This document shows, piece after piece, positions 45,841 through 53,942 of a DNA stretch of 64,000 bases. Position 1 is the stretch's first letter. Every line of letters starts with the position of its first letter. The notes beneath the pieces were generated by a model. The model worked only from the letters and a program-made list of their open reading frames with translations. It made no database searches and was not told the DNA's origin. The position numbers and the translations under genes were made by a program. Source of the DNA: Microbaculum marinum. GTDB lineage: Bacteria; Pseudomonadota; Alphaproteobacteria; Rhizobiales; Tepidamorphaceae. The stretch lies in NCBI RefSeq assembly GCF_042646165.1, contig NZ_JBHRTC010000021.1, one strand, 5' to 3'.

Positions 45841-46473
45841 CTACCTTTCGAGGCGCCAGGTCTCGCCCGAAAGGGGTGCCTGTTTCGGCATGCCCCACTC
45901 GAAGCCGGCCTCTGCCAGCAGACACCACAGGTAGTCGGCCATCGTGCGCCGCACCAACAGACGGAACGTCGGCCCGCCGTCCACCTCGTCGCCCTCGACC
46001 TGCCACAACGTCGCCTGCGCCGCGCCGAACATCGATCCGGCCACCTGCCCCGCCACGAACGCACGCCGGTGCAGGTCCAGCGTCGTCAGCTTCATCAGCA
46101 TCTCGGCGGCGCGCGGCCCCGCCAGTTCGATGACGGTGTAGTAGGATGTGACGTCGACCACCTGGTGATGGATCGTTGCCAGCTCCTTCTCCAGTGCCTT
46201 CGCCGACCCTGCCTCGCCGTCGCGAGGCGTGATGACCCAGAACTCGTCCGGACCGATCCACAGGATCGCCGTTTCGTCCTGCCGCGTCGCCGTACAGGCG
46301 TCGGCGGGCAGCGGAACGCCGAGAGCCCGCCTCACGGCTCCGTTGTCGGCCTGCGGATCGACGCGCAGCGCCAGCTTGCCGATGAACGGCAGTTCGACCA
46401 TGCGCGCGGCGCCTTCCATGGCCCGGATCGGCTTGCGATGGCCGAGCGGCGACCGGCGGCGGGCGTCAGACAT
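45841..46473 (-). CDS. soxG: Sarcosine oxidase gamma subunit
   Basis: A 210-residue subunit of heterotetrameric sarcosine oxidase. It resembles the small folate-binding GcvT-like fold of SoxG: TAILWIGPDEFWVITP, HHQVVDVTSYYTVIELAGPRAAEMLMK and DLHRRAFVAGQVAGS. Its start overlaps the end of the alpha-subunit gene by 8 bases. It completes the soxB-soxD-soxA-soxG order on the - strand. The enzyme oxidises sarcosine to glycine and sends the methyl group to tetrahydrofolate in the cytoplasm. Confidence 0.92.
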   Translation of the reverse strand: MSDARRRSPLGHRKPIRAMEGAARMVELPFIGKLALRVDPQADNGAVRRALGVPLPADACTATRQDETAILWIGPDEFWVITPRDGEAGSAKALEKELATIHHQVVDVTSYYTVIELAGPRAAEMLMKLTTLDLHRRAFVAGQVAGSMFGAAQATLWQVEGDEVDGGPTFRLLVRRTMADYLWCLLAEAGFEWGMPKQAPLSGETWRLER

Positions 46474-49400
46474 CGCCGTCCTCCCGCAGCTTGAGGAAGT
46501 CGGTTTCGGTCACCTTCACCGGGATCGGCGCCCCGCCCTTTCGCGAGACCCAGAGTCGCTCGCCGATCCGCGCACCGCCGGACTTCACCATCGCCAATGC
46601 GATCGACCGGCCGAGCGTCGGGCTCATGTAGCTCGACGTGACGTGGCCGAGCATCGGCACCGGCGCAGCCGCCTCCGTGCCGGTGGCAATGATGTGCGCG
46701 CCCTCATCGAGTACCAGCCTGGAGTCGTCGGTCAGCAGACCGACGAGCTGCTTGCGATCCGTGCGCGCCGTGTCGGAGCGGCTGAGCGAGCGCTTGCCGA
46801 TGAAGTCGCCCTTCGCCTTGGAGACGATCCAGTCCATCCGCAGGTCGCCCGGCGTCACGGTTCCGTCCGTCTCCTGGCCGACGATGATGAAGCCCTTCTC
46901 GGCGCGCAGCAGGTGCATCGCCTCGGTGCCGTATGGCTGGATCGCATACTTGCGGCCCGCCTCCATCAGCTTGTTCCACAGCCACAGTCCGTAGTCCGCG
47001 GCGATGTTGATCTCGTAGGCGAGCGCGCCGGTGAACGAAATCCGGAAGACCCGGACCGGCACTCCCTCGATCGTCGCCTCGGAGAAATTCATGAACTCGA
47101 AGGTCTCGGGGTCCGGGTCGATCCCCTCGCAGAGGTCGGCGACGACGCGCCAGCTGTCCGGGCCCGACAGGCTCGCGACCGCCCACTGCTCGGTCACGGT
47201 CGTCAGATACACCTCGAGGTCCCGCCACTCCGTCTGCAGGTAGTCCTCCAGCCATGTCAGCACGCGCGCGGCCCCGCCGGTCGTGGTGGTCATGTGGAAA
47301 TGGTCGTCGGCGATACACGCGGTGACCCCGTCGTCCATCACCATTCCGTCCTCGCCCAGCATCAGGCCGTAGCGCGCCTTGCCGGGGGCGAGCTTCGACC
47401 AGGCGTTGGTGTAGACGAGGTTGAGGAACGTGCGGGCGTCCTTGCCGCGGATGTCGATCTTGCCCAGCGTCGAGGCATCGAGCACCGCGACCTGCTGGCG
47501 CGCGGCCAGGCTTTCGCGCTGCACCGCATCATCGAAGCGCTCGCCGTCGCGCATGTAGGCTCGGGCCCGCAGCCAGTCGCCGACCGGCTCGAAGACGGCT
47601 TCGTTCGCCCTGTGCCAGTCATGCATCGGCGTGGTGCGGCGGGGATGGAAATGGGCGCCGACGTGCTGGCCGGCCAGCGCCGCGAACGTGACCGGCTTCC
47701 AGGGCTGGCGATAGGTCGTCGTGCCGACCTGCCAGGCGGGCTTCTTGAGCGCATCGGCGACCAGCGCGAAGGCGTTCATGTTGGCGACCTTGCCCTGATC
47801 GGTGCCCATGCCGGACGTGGTGTAGCGTTTGGCGTGCTCGATCGAATCGTAGCCTTCGGCAACGGCCAGTTTCAGGTCCTTCGTGGTCACGTCGTCCTGC
47901 AGGTCGATCCACGCCCGCACCTTGTGCTTCGGACGTCCGGACGGAATCTCGGCCATGACCCGAGGACTGCCCTGCGGCCGCTCACCGCCCTCGACCTTGG
48001 GCGCGCGGATCGTCCGGGCGGCAACGCCCGCCTTGGTCGCCGCCTCGGCGCCGGCCTTTGCGCCCTCCTTCAGGCAGCCCTCGAGATCGAAGGTCGCCGC
48101 CGCCGATCCTGCCGTTCGCTCCCGCTGCCAGGACTGGCCGGGCCGAAAGGCGCCGAGGTCCTCGTCAAACAGCAGCTTGCCCCGGGACTGCGAGAACAGC
48201 GCGATGTTCGGCATCCAGCCGCCGGACACGGCGAGCAGGTCGCATTCGATCGAGGTGACCGGCCCCTCGACGCGGTCAGCTCCGCTCATCCGGCGCACCG
48301 TCGCCCCGGAGACGCGGTGATTGCCCGACGTCCCGACCACCGCGGCGCCCGGATGGATGGCAATGCCGCGTTCGGCCGCCGCGCTCAGCAGGCTGCCGTC
48401 GATGTCGCGGCGCAGGTCGACGATGCCGGTGACCCGGGCGCCGGCGGCCTGCAGGTCGAAGGCCGCCTCCCAGGCGGAGTCGTTGTTGGCGAACACCAGC
48501 ACCCTCTTGCCTGGCAGCACGCCGTAGCGGTGCACGAATGTGCGCGCCGCGCCCGCCAGCATGACGCCCGGCCGGTCGTTCTCGTGGAACACCAGCGGCC
48601 GCTCGACGGCCCCGGTTGCGAGCACCACTTCCTTTGCCCTGACCCGCCAGACGCGCTGGCGCGGCAGGTTCTCGGGCCGGTCGTGCGGGGCGAGATGGTC
48701 GGAGACCCGCTCCCACAGGCCGACGAAATTCTGCGCGTAGTAGCCGAAGGCCGCCGTCCGCGCGAGGACCGTGACGTCGTCCATGCCCTCCAGCTCGGCC
48801 CGCACGTCGTCCGCCCAGGCGGTCGGCGCCTTGCCGCCGATGTGCACCTTGTCCGGATCCAGCGAACGCAGTCGGCCCCCGAGTGCCGCGGTCTCCTCGG
48901 CGAGGATCACGCGGGCGCCGGCTCGGCCGGCCGCCAGTGCCGCCATCAGCCCGGCCGGGCCGCCGCCGACCACCAGCACGTCGCAGTGCCGGTTGGCCTT
49001 CTCGTAGGCGTCCGGGTCCGGCAGGCTCGGCGCCCGGCCCGCGCAGGCGGCGCGGCGGATGAACGGCTCGAAGGCCATCCAGCTGCCGAGCGGCCCCATG
49101 AAGGTCTTGTAGTAGAAGCCGGCGGGCAGGAACGCCGAGACCCAGTCGTTCAGCGAGCCGACGTCGAACTTCAGCGACGGCCAGACGTTCTGGGCGGTCG
49201 CCTGGAGGCCGTCGTAGATTTCCTGCTCGGTGACGCGCGTGTTCGGGTCCGTGCGGGCGGCATCCCTGCCGATCTGCACGAGCGCCGCCGGATCTTCGGA
49301 ACCGGCGCCGAATATCCCGCGCGGCCGGTGATACTTGAAGCCCCGCGCGACCATGTGTTCGCCGTTGGCGAGCAGCGCAGACGCGAGCGTGTCGCCGGGA

Positions 49401-49495
49401 TGGCCGGTGAAATCGCGGCCGTCGAACCGGAAGCGCACGACGCGGCTGCGGTCGATCAGTCCGCCCGAGGGGCGTCGGAACGGTTGCGCGGTCAA
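46466..49495 (-). CDS. soxA: Sarcosine oxidase alpha subunit
   Basis: A 1009-residue subunit, normal size for SoxA. The N-terminal ferredoxin-like segment (VVRFRFDGRDFTGHPGDTLASALLANG) precedes a pyridine-nucleotide-binding fold (VLVVGGGPAGLMAALAAGRAG, about residue 165), and the C-terminal third is a GcvT folate domain. The start is TTG 49495, which overlaps the TGA stop of soxD (TTGA), so translation depends on soxD. The frame open to 49924 is a shadow of soxD. It is not related to the sulfur-oxidation soxA at 1922. Confidence 0.95.
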   Translation of the reverse strand: MTAQPFRRPSGGLIDRSRVVRFRFDGRDFTGHPGDTLASALLANGEHMVARGFKYHRPRGIFGAGSEDPAALVQIGRDAARTDPNTRVTEQEIYDGLQATAQNVWPSLKFDVGSLNDWVSAFLPAGFYYKTFMGPLGSWMAFEPFIRRAACAGRAPSLPDPDAYEKANRHCDVLVVGGGPAGLMAALAAGRAGARVILAEETAALGGRLRSLDPDKVHIGGKAPTAWADDVRAELEGMDDVTVLARTAAFGYYAQNFVGLWERVSDHLAPHDRPENLPRQRVWRVRAKEVVLATGAVERPLVFHENDRPGVMLAGAARTFVHRYGVLPGKRVLVFANNDSAWEAAFDLQAAGARVTGIVDLRRDIDGSLLSAAAERGIAIHPGAAVVGTSGNHRVSGATVRRMSGADRVEGPVTSIECDLLAVSGGWMPNIALFSQSRGKLLFDEDLGAFRPGQSWQRERTAGSAAATFDLEGCLKEGAKAGAEAATKAGVAARTIRAPKVEGGERPQGSPRVMAEIPSGRPKHKVRAWIDLQDDVTTKDLKLAVAEGYDSIEHAKRYTTSGMGTDQGKVANMNAFALVADALKKPAWQVGTTTYRQPWKPVTFAALAGQHVGAHFHPRRTTPMHDWHRANEAVFEPVGDWLRARAYMRDGERFDDAVQRESLAARQQVAVLDASTLGKIDIRGKDARTFLNLVYTNAWSKLAPGKARYGLMLGEDGMVMDDGVTACIADDHFHMTTTTGGAARVLTWLEDYLQTEWRDLEVYLTTVTEQWAVASLSGPDSWRVVADLCEGIDPDPETFEFMNFSEATIEGVPVRVFRISFTGALAYEINIAADYGLWLWNKLMEAGRKYAIQPYGTEAMHLLRAEKGFIIVGQETDGTVTPGDLRMDWIVSKAKGDFIGKRSLSRSDTARTDRKQLVGLLTDDSRLVLDEGAHIIATGTEAAAPVPMLGHVTSSYMSPTLGRSIALAMVKSGGARIGERLWVSRKGGAPIPVKVTETDFLKLREDGDV

Positions 49496-49857
49496 TTGCC
49501 CGCCTCCGGCTGGATGACCTTCACCGCATCGTTGCCGGACCCGATCGGCGCCTCGCCCGACGGCGTTGCCGGTTCGACCGTTTCCACCGCCGGCGCCTTT
49601 TCGCCGATCCTGTACACCGCCAGGATCTCGTCGGTCGCGGTGTTGCGCAGCATGTTGAAGAAGTGCCGGCAGCCGGCGGTATGCACCCAGCGCTCCGCAA
49701 ACAGGCCCTTCGGGTTGTTGCGCAGGAACACGAAGTCCGCCCACTGCTCGTCGGTCAGGTCCTCGCCGTTCGTCGGGCGCACGACATGCGCCTCTCCGGC
49801 ATTGGAGAATTCCGACTGGTCGCGGGCGCCGCAATAGGGGCAGTCGATCAGGAACAT
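49492..49857 (-). CDS. soxD: Sarcosine oxidase delta subunit
   Basis: A 121-residue zinc-binding subunit. The zinc ligands are Cys6 and Cys9 (IDCPYCGARDQSEF) and His59 and Cys63 (VHTAGCRHFF). The start is ATG 49857; an ATG eight codons earlier is possible but less like the family. The C-terminus (after about residue 90) is an extended acidic/Pro-rich segment longer than in many SoxD proteins. The stop codon overlaps the soxA start by two bases. It is separated from soxB by a 293-base gap that holds the inverted repeat element. Confidence 0.93.
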   Translation of the reverse strand: MFLIDCPYCGARDQSEFSNAGEAHVVRPTNGEDLTDEQWADFVFLRNNPKGLFAERWVHTAGCRHFFNMLRNTATDEILAVYRIGEKAPAVETVEPATPSGEAPIGSGNDAVKVIQPEAGN

Positions 49858-49916
49858 GGGCGCACCTAGCAACGGAAGCATTCGATCGACAAGCCGCCCG
49901 CTCGCCTGCGGCTCGC

Positions 49917-50079
49917 GCCCCCACCCCGCCCCTCCCCCACGAGGGGGGAGGGAGGTGTCATCGGCACCTTCCGTTTTCCGGCCCTTTGGCAGGACATGGC
50001 GGAATCGATAGCGGCGCTGTCAGGGACGCATGACAGTCGTACCCCCTCCCCCCTCGTGGGGGAGGGTCGGGGTGGGGGC
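49917..50079. repeat. REPIN-like pair of inverted 36-base repeats
   Basis: The arms at 49917-49952 and 50044-50079 are reverse complements of each other with a single mismatch over 36 bases, separated by 91 bases. Each arm also holds an internal near-palindrome (CCCTCCCCC-ACG-AGGGGGGAGGG). C- and G-runs of this kind are widespread interspersed intergenic repeats in high-GC proteobacteria. The doublet in inverted order fits a REPIN, the form mobilised by RAYT transposases. It splits soxB from soxD in an otherwise tight operon. Confidence 0.8.
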
Positions 50080-50150
50080 GCCGCGAATGCGGCGTCGAAA
50101 GCGCCGGAGGCGATTTCGAAATCAGGCGAAAAACCCATTACCTCTACCCC

Positions 50151-51401
50151 CTAATGCGCCACGGCGGCGGCGCCGTGCTCGGCGACCAGCGCGCCCGAAT
50201 GGAACCGGTCGAGCGCGAAGGGTGCGGCGATCGGGTGGGGCTCGTCCTTGGCGACCGTCCAGGCGAAGACATGGCCGGAGCCCGGCGTCGCCTTCCAGCC
50301 GCCGGTGCCCCAGCCGCCGTTGATGTAGAAGCCTTTGACCGGCGTCTTCGAGATGATCGGGCTGGCGTCGGGGCAGGTGTCGACGATGCCGCCCCACTGG
50401 CGCATCATTCTCAGCCGCGCGACCGGCGGAAGCAGTTCGCAAAGCGAGGCCATCTGGTGCTCGATGATGTCCAGGGAGCCGCGCTGCGTGTAGGAATTGT
50501 GGGCGTCGATGCCCGCCCCTATCACCAGTTCGCCCTTGTCGGACTGGCTGCAATAGACGTGCACCGCGTTCGACATGATCACGCACGGCACCAGCGGCTT
50601 GATCGGCTCGGACACCAGCGCCTGCAGCGGATGGCTCTGGATCGGCAGCCTGATATCGAGCATCGACGCGATCACCGAGGTATGCCCGGCGGTGACGCAT
50701 GCGACCTTCGGCGTCCTGATCGTGCCCCGGGTCGTCTCGACGCCGGTGACCGCGCCCCGGGAGGTCCTGATCCCGGTCACCTCGCATTGCTGGATGATGT
50801 CGACGCCCATCGCGTCGCAGGCACGCGCGTAGCCCCAGACCACCGCGTCGTGCCGGTTGGTGCCGCCGTCGCGCTGGAGGGTGGCCCCGAGCACCGGATA
50901 GCGGATGTCGTGGGAGATGTTGATGACCGGGCAGAAGTCCTTGACCTGCTTGGCGTCGAGCCACTCGGAATCGACGCCGTTCAGCCGGTTCGCCTCGACG
51001 CGGCGCTTCAGCTGGCGGCCTTCGTGCTCGTCATGGGCGAGGTTGAGCACGCCGCGATGGCTCATCATGATGTTGTAGTTGAGCTCGCGGCCGAGCGTCT
51101 TCCAGAGGGTGAGCGCGTGATTGTAGATCGCAGCGCTCTCGTCGAAGAGGTAGTTGGACCGGATGATCGTCGTGTTGCGGCCCGAATTGCCGCCGCCGAT
51201 CCAGCCCTTCTCGATCACCGCGATATTGGTGAGCCCGTGCTCCTTGGCGAGGTAGTAGGCGGTCGCCAGCCCGTGGCCGCCGCCGCCGATGATGACCGCA
51301 TCGTAGGCGGCCTTCGGCTCGGGATGGCGCCAGACGCGATGCCAGCCGCGATGGCCGTTCAGGCCTTCGCGGATCAGCGAGAAGACGGAATAGCGCTGCA
51401 T
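50151..51401 (-). CDS. soxB: Sarcosine oxidase beta subunit
   Basis: A 416-residue flavoprotein subunit of heterotetrameric sarcosine oxidase, carrying the catalytic FAD and the FMN attachment site. ATG 51401 gives MQRYSVFSLIREGLNGHRGW, the conserved SoxB N-terminus; the frame extends to 51656 without a site. The FAD motif is AVIIGGGGHGLATAYYLAKEHG, and GFYINGGWGTGGWKATPGSG is the C-terminal signature. It is the first gene of soxBDAG, divergent from a GbdR-like regulator. It is not the sulfur-oxidation SoxB at 2867. Confidence 0.95.
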   Translation of the reverse strand: MQRYSVFSLIREGLNGHRGWHRVWRHPEPKAAYDAVIIGGGGHGLATAYYLAKEHGLTNIAVIEKGWIGGGNSGRNTTIIRSNYLFDESAAIYNHALTLWKTLGRELNYNIMMSHRGVLNLAHDEHEGRQLKRRVEANRLNGVDSEWLDAKQVKDFCPVINISHDIRYPVLGATLQRDGGTNRHDAVVWGYARACDAMGVDIIQQCEVTGIRTSRGAVTGVETTRGTIRTPKVACVTAGHTSVIASMLDIRLPIQSHPLQALVSEPIKPLVPCVIMSNAVHVYCSQSDKGELVIGAGIDAHNSYTQRGSLDIIEHQMASLCELLPPVARLRMMRQWGGIVDTCPDASPIISKTPVKGFYINGGWGTGGWKATPGSGHVFAWTVAKDEPHPIAAPFALDRFHSGALVAEHGAAAVAH

Positions 51402-51646
51402 TTGGCACCCGCTCCCGAACCAGAGATCGCCGCCCCTGCGGCTGCGTGACGGTGCCGCGGGGAGCGCCGGGACGAGGCGCCGAAACCCCGCGTCACCCTG
51501 CGTTCGCACACTGGCTCGCACGCTGCTCACCATGCCGTTCTTGCGTTCGGACCTTTTGTCATCTAGGAGCGATGAGTGGCCTGATTGCGACATGTGCAAT
51601 GCTGGCCGTACGATCCGGCATGACCGGAGTCCAGGAGCGGGCTTTA

Positions 51647-52639
51647 ATGGACGCAACCGTCACGCGTTCGCGCTGCATCGTCTTCTTTCTCGTGCCGAAC
51701 TTCTCGATGATCGCGTTCGCGACGGCGATCGAGCCGCTTCGCCTCGCCAACCGTCAGCTCGGCCAGCAATTCTACACCTGGCGGCTGATCACCGAGAACG
51801 GCACGCCCGGCCTCGCATCGAACGGGGTCAAGGTCGAGGTCGACGGCTCGCTCGAGGACGAGAAGCGGCGAATGCACTCCGACGAGCGGCCGGACATGTT
51901 CTTCGTCTGCTCCGGCGTGTTCGTCGAGAAGTACGACTCCAAGTCGCTCAACTCGTGGCTCCGCCAGCTCAACCGCAGCGGCGTCACGGTCGGCGCCATG
52001 TGCACCGGCGCCTGGATCCTGGCCAGGGCCGGCCTGCTCGACGGCAAGCGCTGCGCCATCCACTGGGAGAACCTGCCCGGCTTCGCCGAGGCGTTTCCGG
52101 AAGCCGAGATCTACGCCGACCTCTTCGAGGTCGACAAGAACATCTATACCTGCGCCGGCGGGACGGCCTCGCTGGACATGATGCTGAACCTGATCGATGC
52201 CGATCACGGCGAGACGGTGGTCAACCGCGTCTGCGAGCAGGCGCTCACCGACAGGGTGCGCGGCCCGCACGACCGGCAGCGGCTGCCGCTGCGGGCGAGG
52301 CTCGGCATCCACAACTCGAAGGTTCTCACTATCATCGAGCTGATGGAGGCCAACATCGCCGAGCCGTTGTCGCTCGTCGAGCTCGCCCGCTACGCCGGAC
52401 TGTCGCGCCGCCAGATCGAGCGCCTGTTCAGGCGCACGATGGGGCGTTCTCCGGCGCGCTACTATCTGGAACTGCGGCTCGACCGGGCGCGGCATCTGCT
52501 GCTTCAGTCCAATCTGCCGGTCGTCGAGGTCGCGGTCGCCTGCGGCTTCGTTTCCGCCTCGCACTTTTCCAAGTGCTACCGCGAATTCTACGGCCGCTCC
52601 CCGCTGATGGAACGTCGCGAACGCGAAGCCGTGGCGTGA
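51647..52639 (+). CDS. AraC-family regulator of the GbdR/GlxA type
   Basis: A 330-residue transcription factor with an N-terminal DJ-1/PfpI-like amidotransferase-fold sensor domain (FFLVPNFSMIAFATAIEPLR, GAMCTGAWILARAGLLDG) and a C-terminal AraC double HTH (PLSLVELARYAGLSRRQIERLF and VVEVAVACGFVSASHFSKCY). ATG 51647 has CAGGAGCG upstream. In Pseudomonas, the homologous GbdR senses glycine betaine or dimethylglycine and activates soxBDAG and betaine demethylation genes. Its divergent position from soxBDAG here points to the same role. The start is uncertain by up to about 60 residues. Confidence 0.88.
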   Translation: MDATVTRSRCIVFFLVPNFSMIAFATAIEPLRLANRQLGQQFYTWRLITENGTPGLASNGVKVEVDGSLEDEKRRMHSDERPDMFFVCSGVFVEKYDSKSLNSWLRQLNRSGVTVGAMCTGAWILARAGLLDGKRCAIHWENLPGFAEAFPEAEIYADLFEVDKNIYTCAGGTASLDMMLNLIDADHGETVVNRVCEQALTDRVRGPHDRQRLPLRARLGIHNSKVLTIIELMEANIAEPLSLVELARYAGLSRRQIERLFRRTMGRSPARYYLELRLDRARHLLLQSNLPVVEVAVACGFVSASHFSKCYREFYGRSPLMERREREAVA

Positions 52640-52652
52640 CCGGGGCCGCCGA

Positions 52653-53714
52653 ATGAGCCCTCCGCGCTGGTTCCTGTGGATCGTCGTCGTCGCGATCATG
52701 CTGTGGGGCCTGACGGCGGCACGGGCATACCTGATCCCGATCGCCATCGCTCTGGTGCTGTTCAGCCTGCTCGCCGCGCTGATCGACTGGATCACCAAGC
52801 TGCACGTCGGACGGTGGTCCGTGCCGCGGCCGCTGGCCACGGTGATCGGATTGATCATCATTGCCTACGGGCTGTCCCTGATGGTCTCCGTGCTCTCCTC
52901 CCAGGTCGAGGCGGTGATCGCGGCGAGCCCGCGCTACATCTCCCGCATCGAGGCGCTGTTGTCCGATGCCGCCGAGTTCTTCGGCCGCGACATTGCCGAG
53001 GATCTTCAGAAGGCCCTGTCCGAAATCAATCTGGCGGCCCGCATTCCCGGCCTGGTCGGTTCGGCGGGAGCGACCGTGACGACGATCACCCTGATCGTTC
53101 TCTACATGGGCTTCATGTTCGTCGAGCGCGGCGCGTTCCAGCGGAAGCTCGACCGCCTGCTGCCGGATCATGACCAGGCAAGCCGCGTCCGCGCGGTGAT
53201 CCTGTCCATCTCCGACAGCGTGCAGCGATACTTCACGATCAAGCTGTTCGTCAGCGCCCTGACCGGTCTTGCCGCCTATGCGGTGATGAAGCCGATGGGC
53301 CTGGATTTCGCGGAAACCTGGGCGCTGCTGGCCGTCCTGTTGAACTTCATCCCGAACATCGGGTCGGCGATCGCCACCATCCTGCCGGCGATCGTGGCGC
53401 TGGTTCAGTTCGACACGCTTGGTCCGTTCCTGGTGATCGCATTCGGCGTGAGCACGATCCAGCTCGTCATCGGCAATTTCGTCGAGCCGGCGCTGATGGG
53501 GCGCTCGCTGAACCTCAGCCCGCTGGTCATCATCCTGTCGCTGACGTTCTGGGCCTTCGTCTGGGGCATCGTCGGGATGTTCCTGTCGGTGCCCATCATG
53601 GTGATCGTGCTGATCGTCTGTTCGCAGATCCCCGCCTGGCGGCCGGTTGCGGTGATCCTGTCTCGGGACGGCCGGATTCCCGACAGCGAAATTGCCAACG
53701 ATCCTGTTGCCTGA
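52653..53714 (+). CDS. AI-2E-family (PerM/TqsA-like) membrane protein
   Basis: A 353-residue inner-membrane protein with about eight spans and the family's amphipathic central region. Motifs include QRYFTIKLFVSALTGLAAY, LLNFIPNIGSAIATILP and FVEPALMGRSLNLSPLVIILSL. Members export small molecules or act as Na+/H+ antiporters; the substrate cannot be read from sequence. It starts 13 bases after the GbdR-like gene and is probably co-transcribed with it. Confidence 0.88.
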   Translation: MSPPRWFLWIVVVAIMLWGLTAARAYLIPIAIALVLFSLLAALIDWITKLHVGRWSVPRPLATVIGLIIIAYGLSLMVSVLSSQVEAVIAASPRYISRIEALLSDAAEFFGRDIAEDLQKALSEINLAARIPGLVGSAGATVTTITLIVLYMGFMFVERGAFQRKLDRLLPDHDQASRVRAVILSISDSVQRYFTIKLFVSALTGLAAYAVMKPMGLDFAETWALLAVLLNFIPNIGSAIATILPAIVALVQFDTLGPFLVIAFGVSTIQLVIGNFVEPALMGRSLNLSPLVIILSLTFWAFVWGIVGMFLSVPIMVIVLIVCSQIPAWRPVAVILSRDGRIPDSEIANDPVA

Positions 53715-53942
53715 GGGCCCGACCGCCCTGCCGGCTGGCTGGAGAGGGTGGTGCGGCTGAGTTTCTCTCTTCGATTGAAACCGGCTTGTCGGCGCGGCCG
53801 GACTCGTGCGACGCTGTGGCGACAGCATCCGCGCAGCAAGTCGATCCATTCGGCGGGACCGCGAATGACGACCGACGCGGCCTGACAACGGCCGCCCTGC
53901 GATTGCGAGGCTGGCGTCTCGTGGGGAAATGGGGCGGCCTTC

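Noticed and set aside
46229..49837. 1202-codon open frame on the + strand
   Set aside because: It is antisense to soxA/soxD of sarcosine oxidase, and the real genes are unambiguous. Long antisense frames are expected at this GC content.
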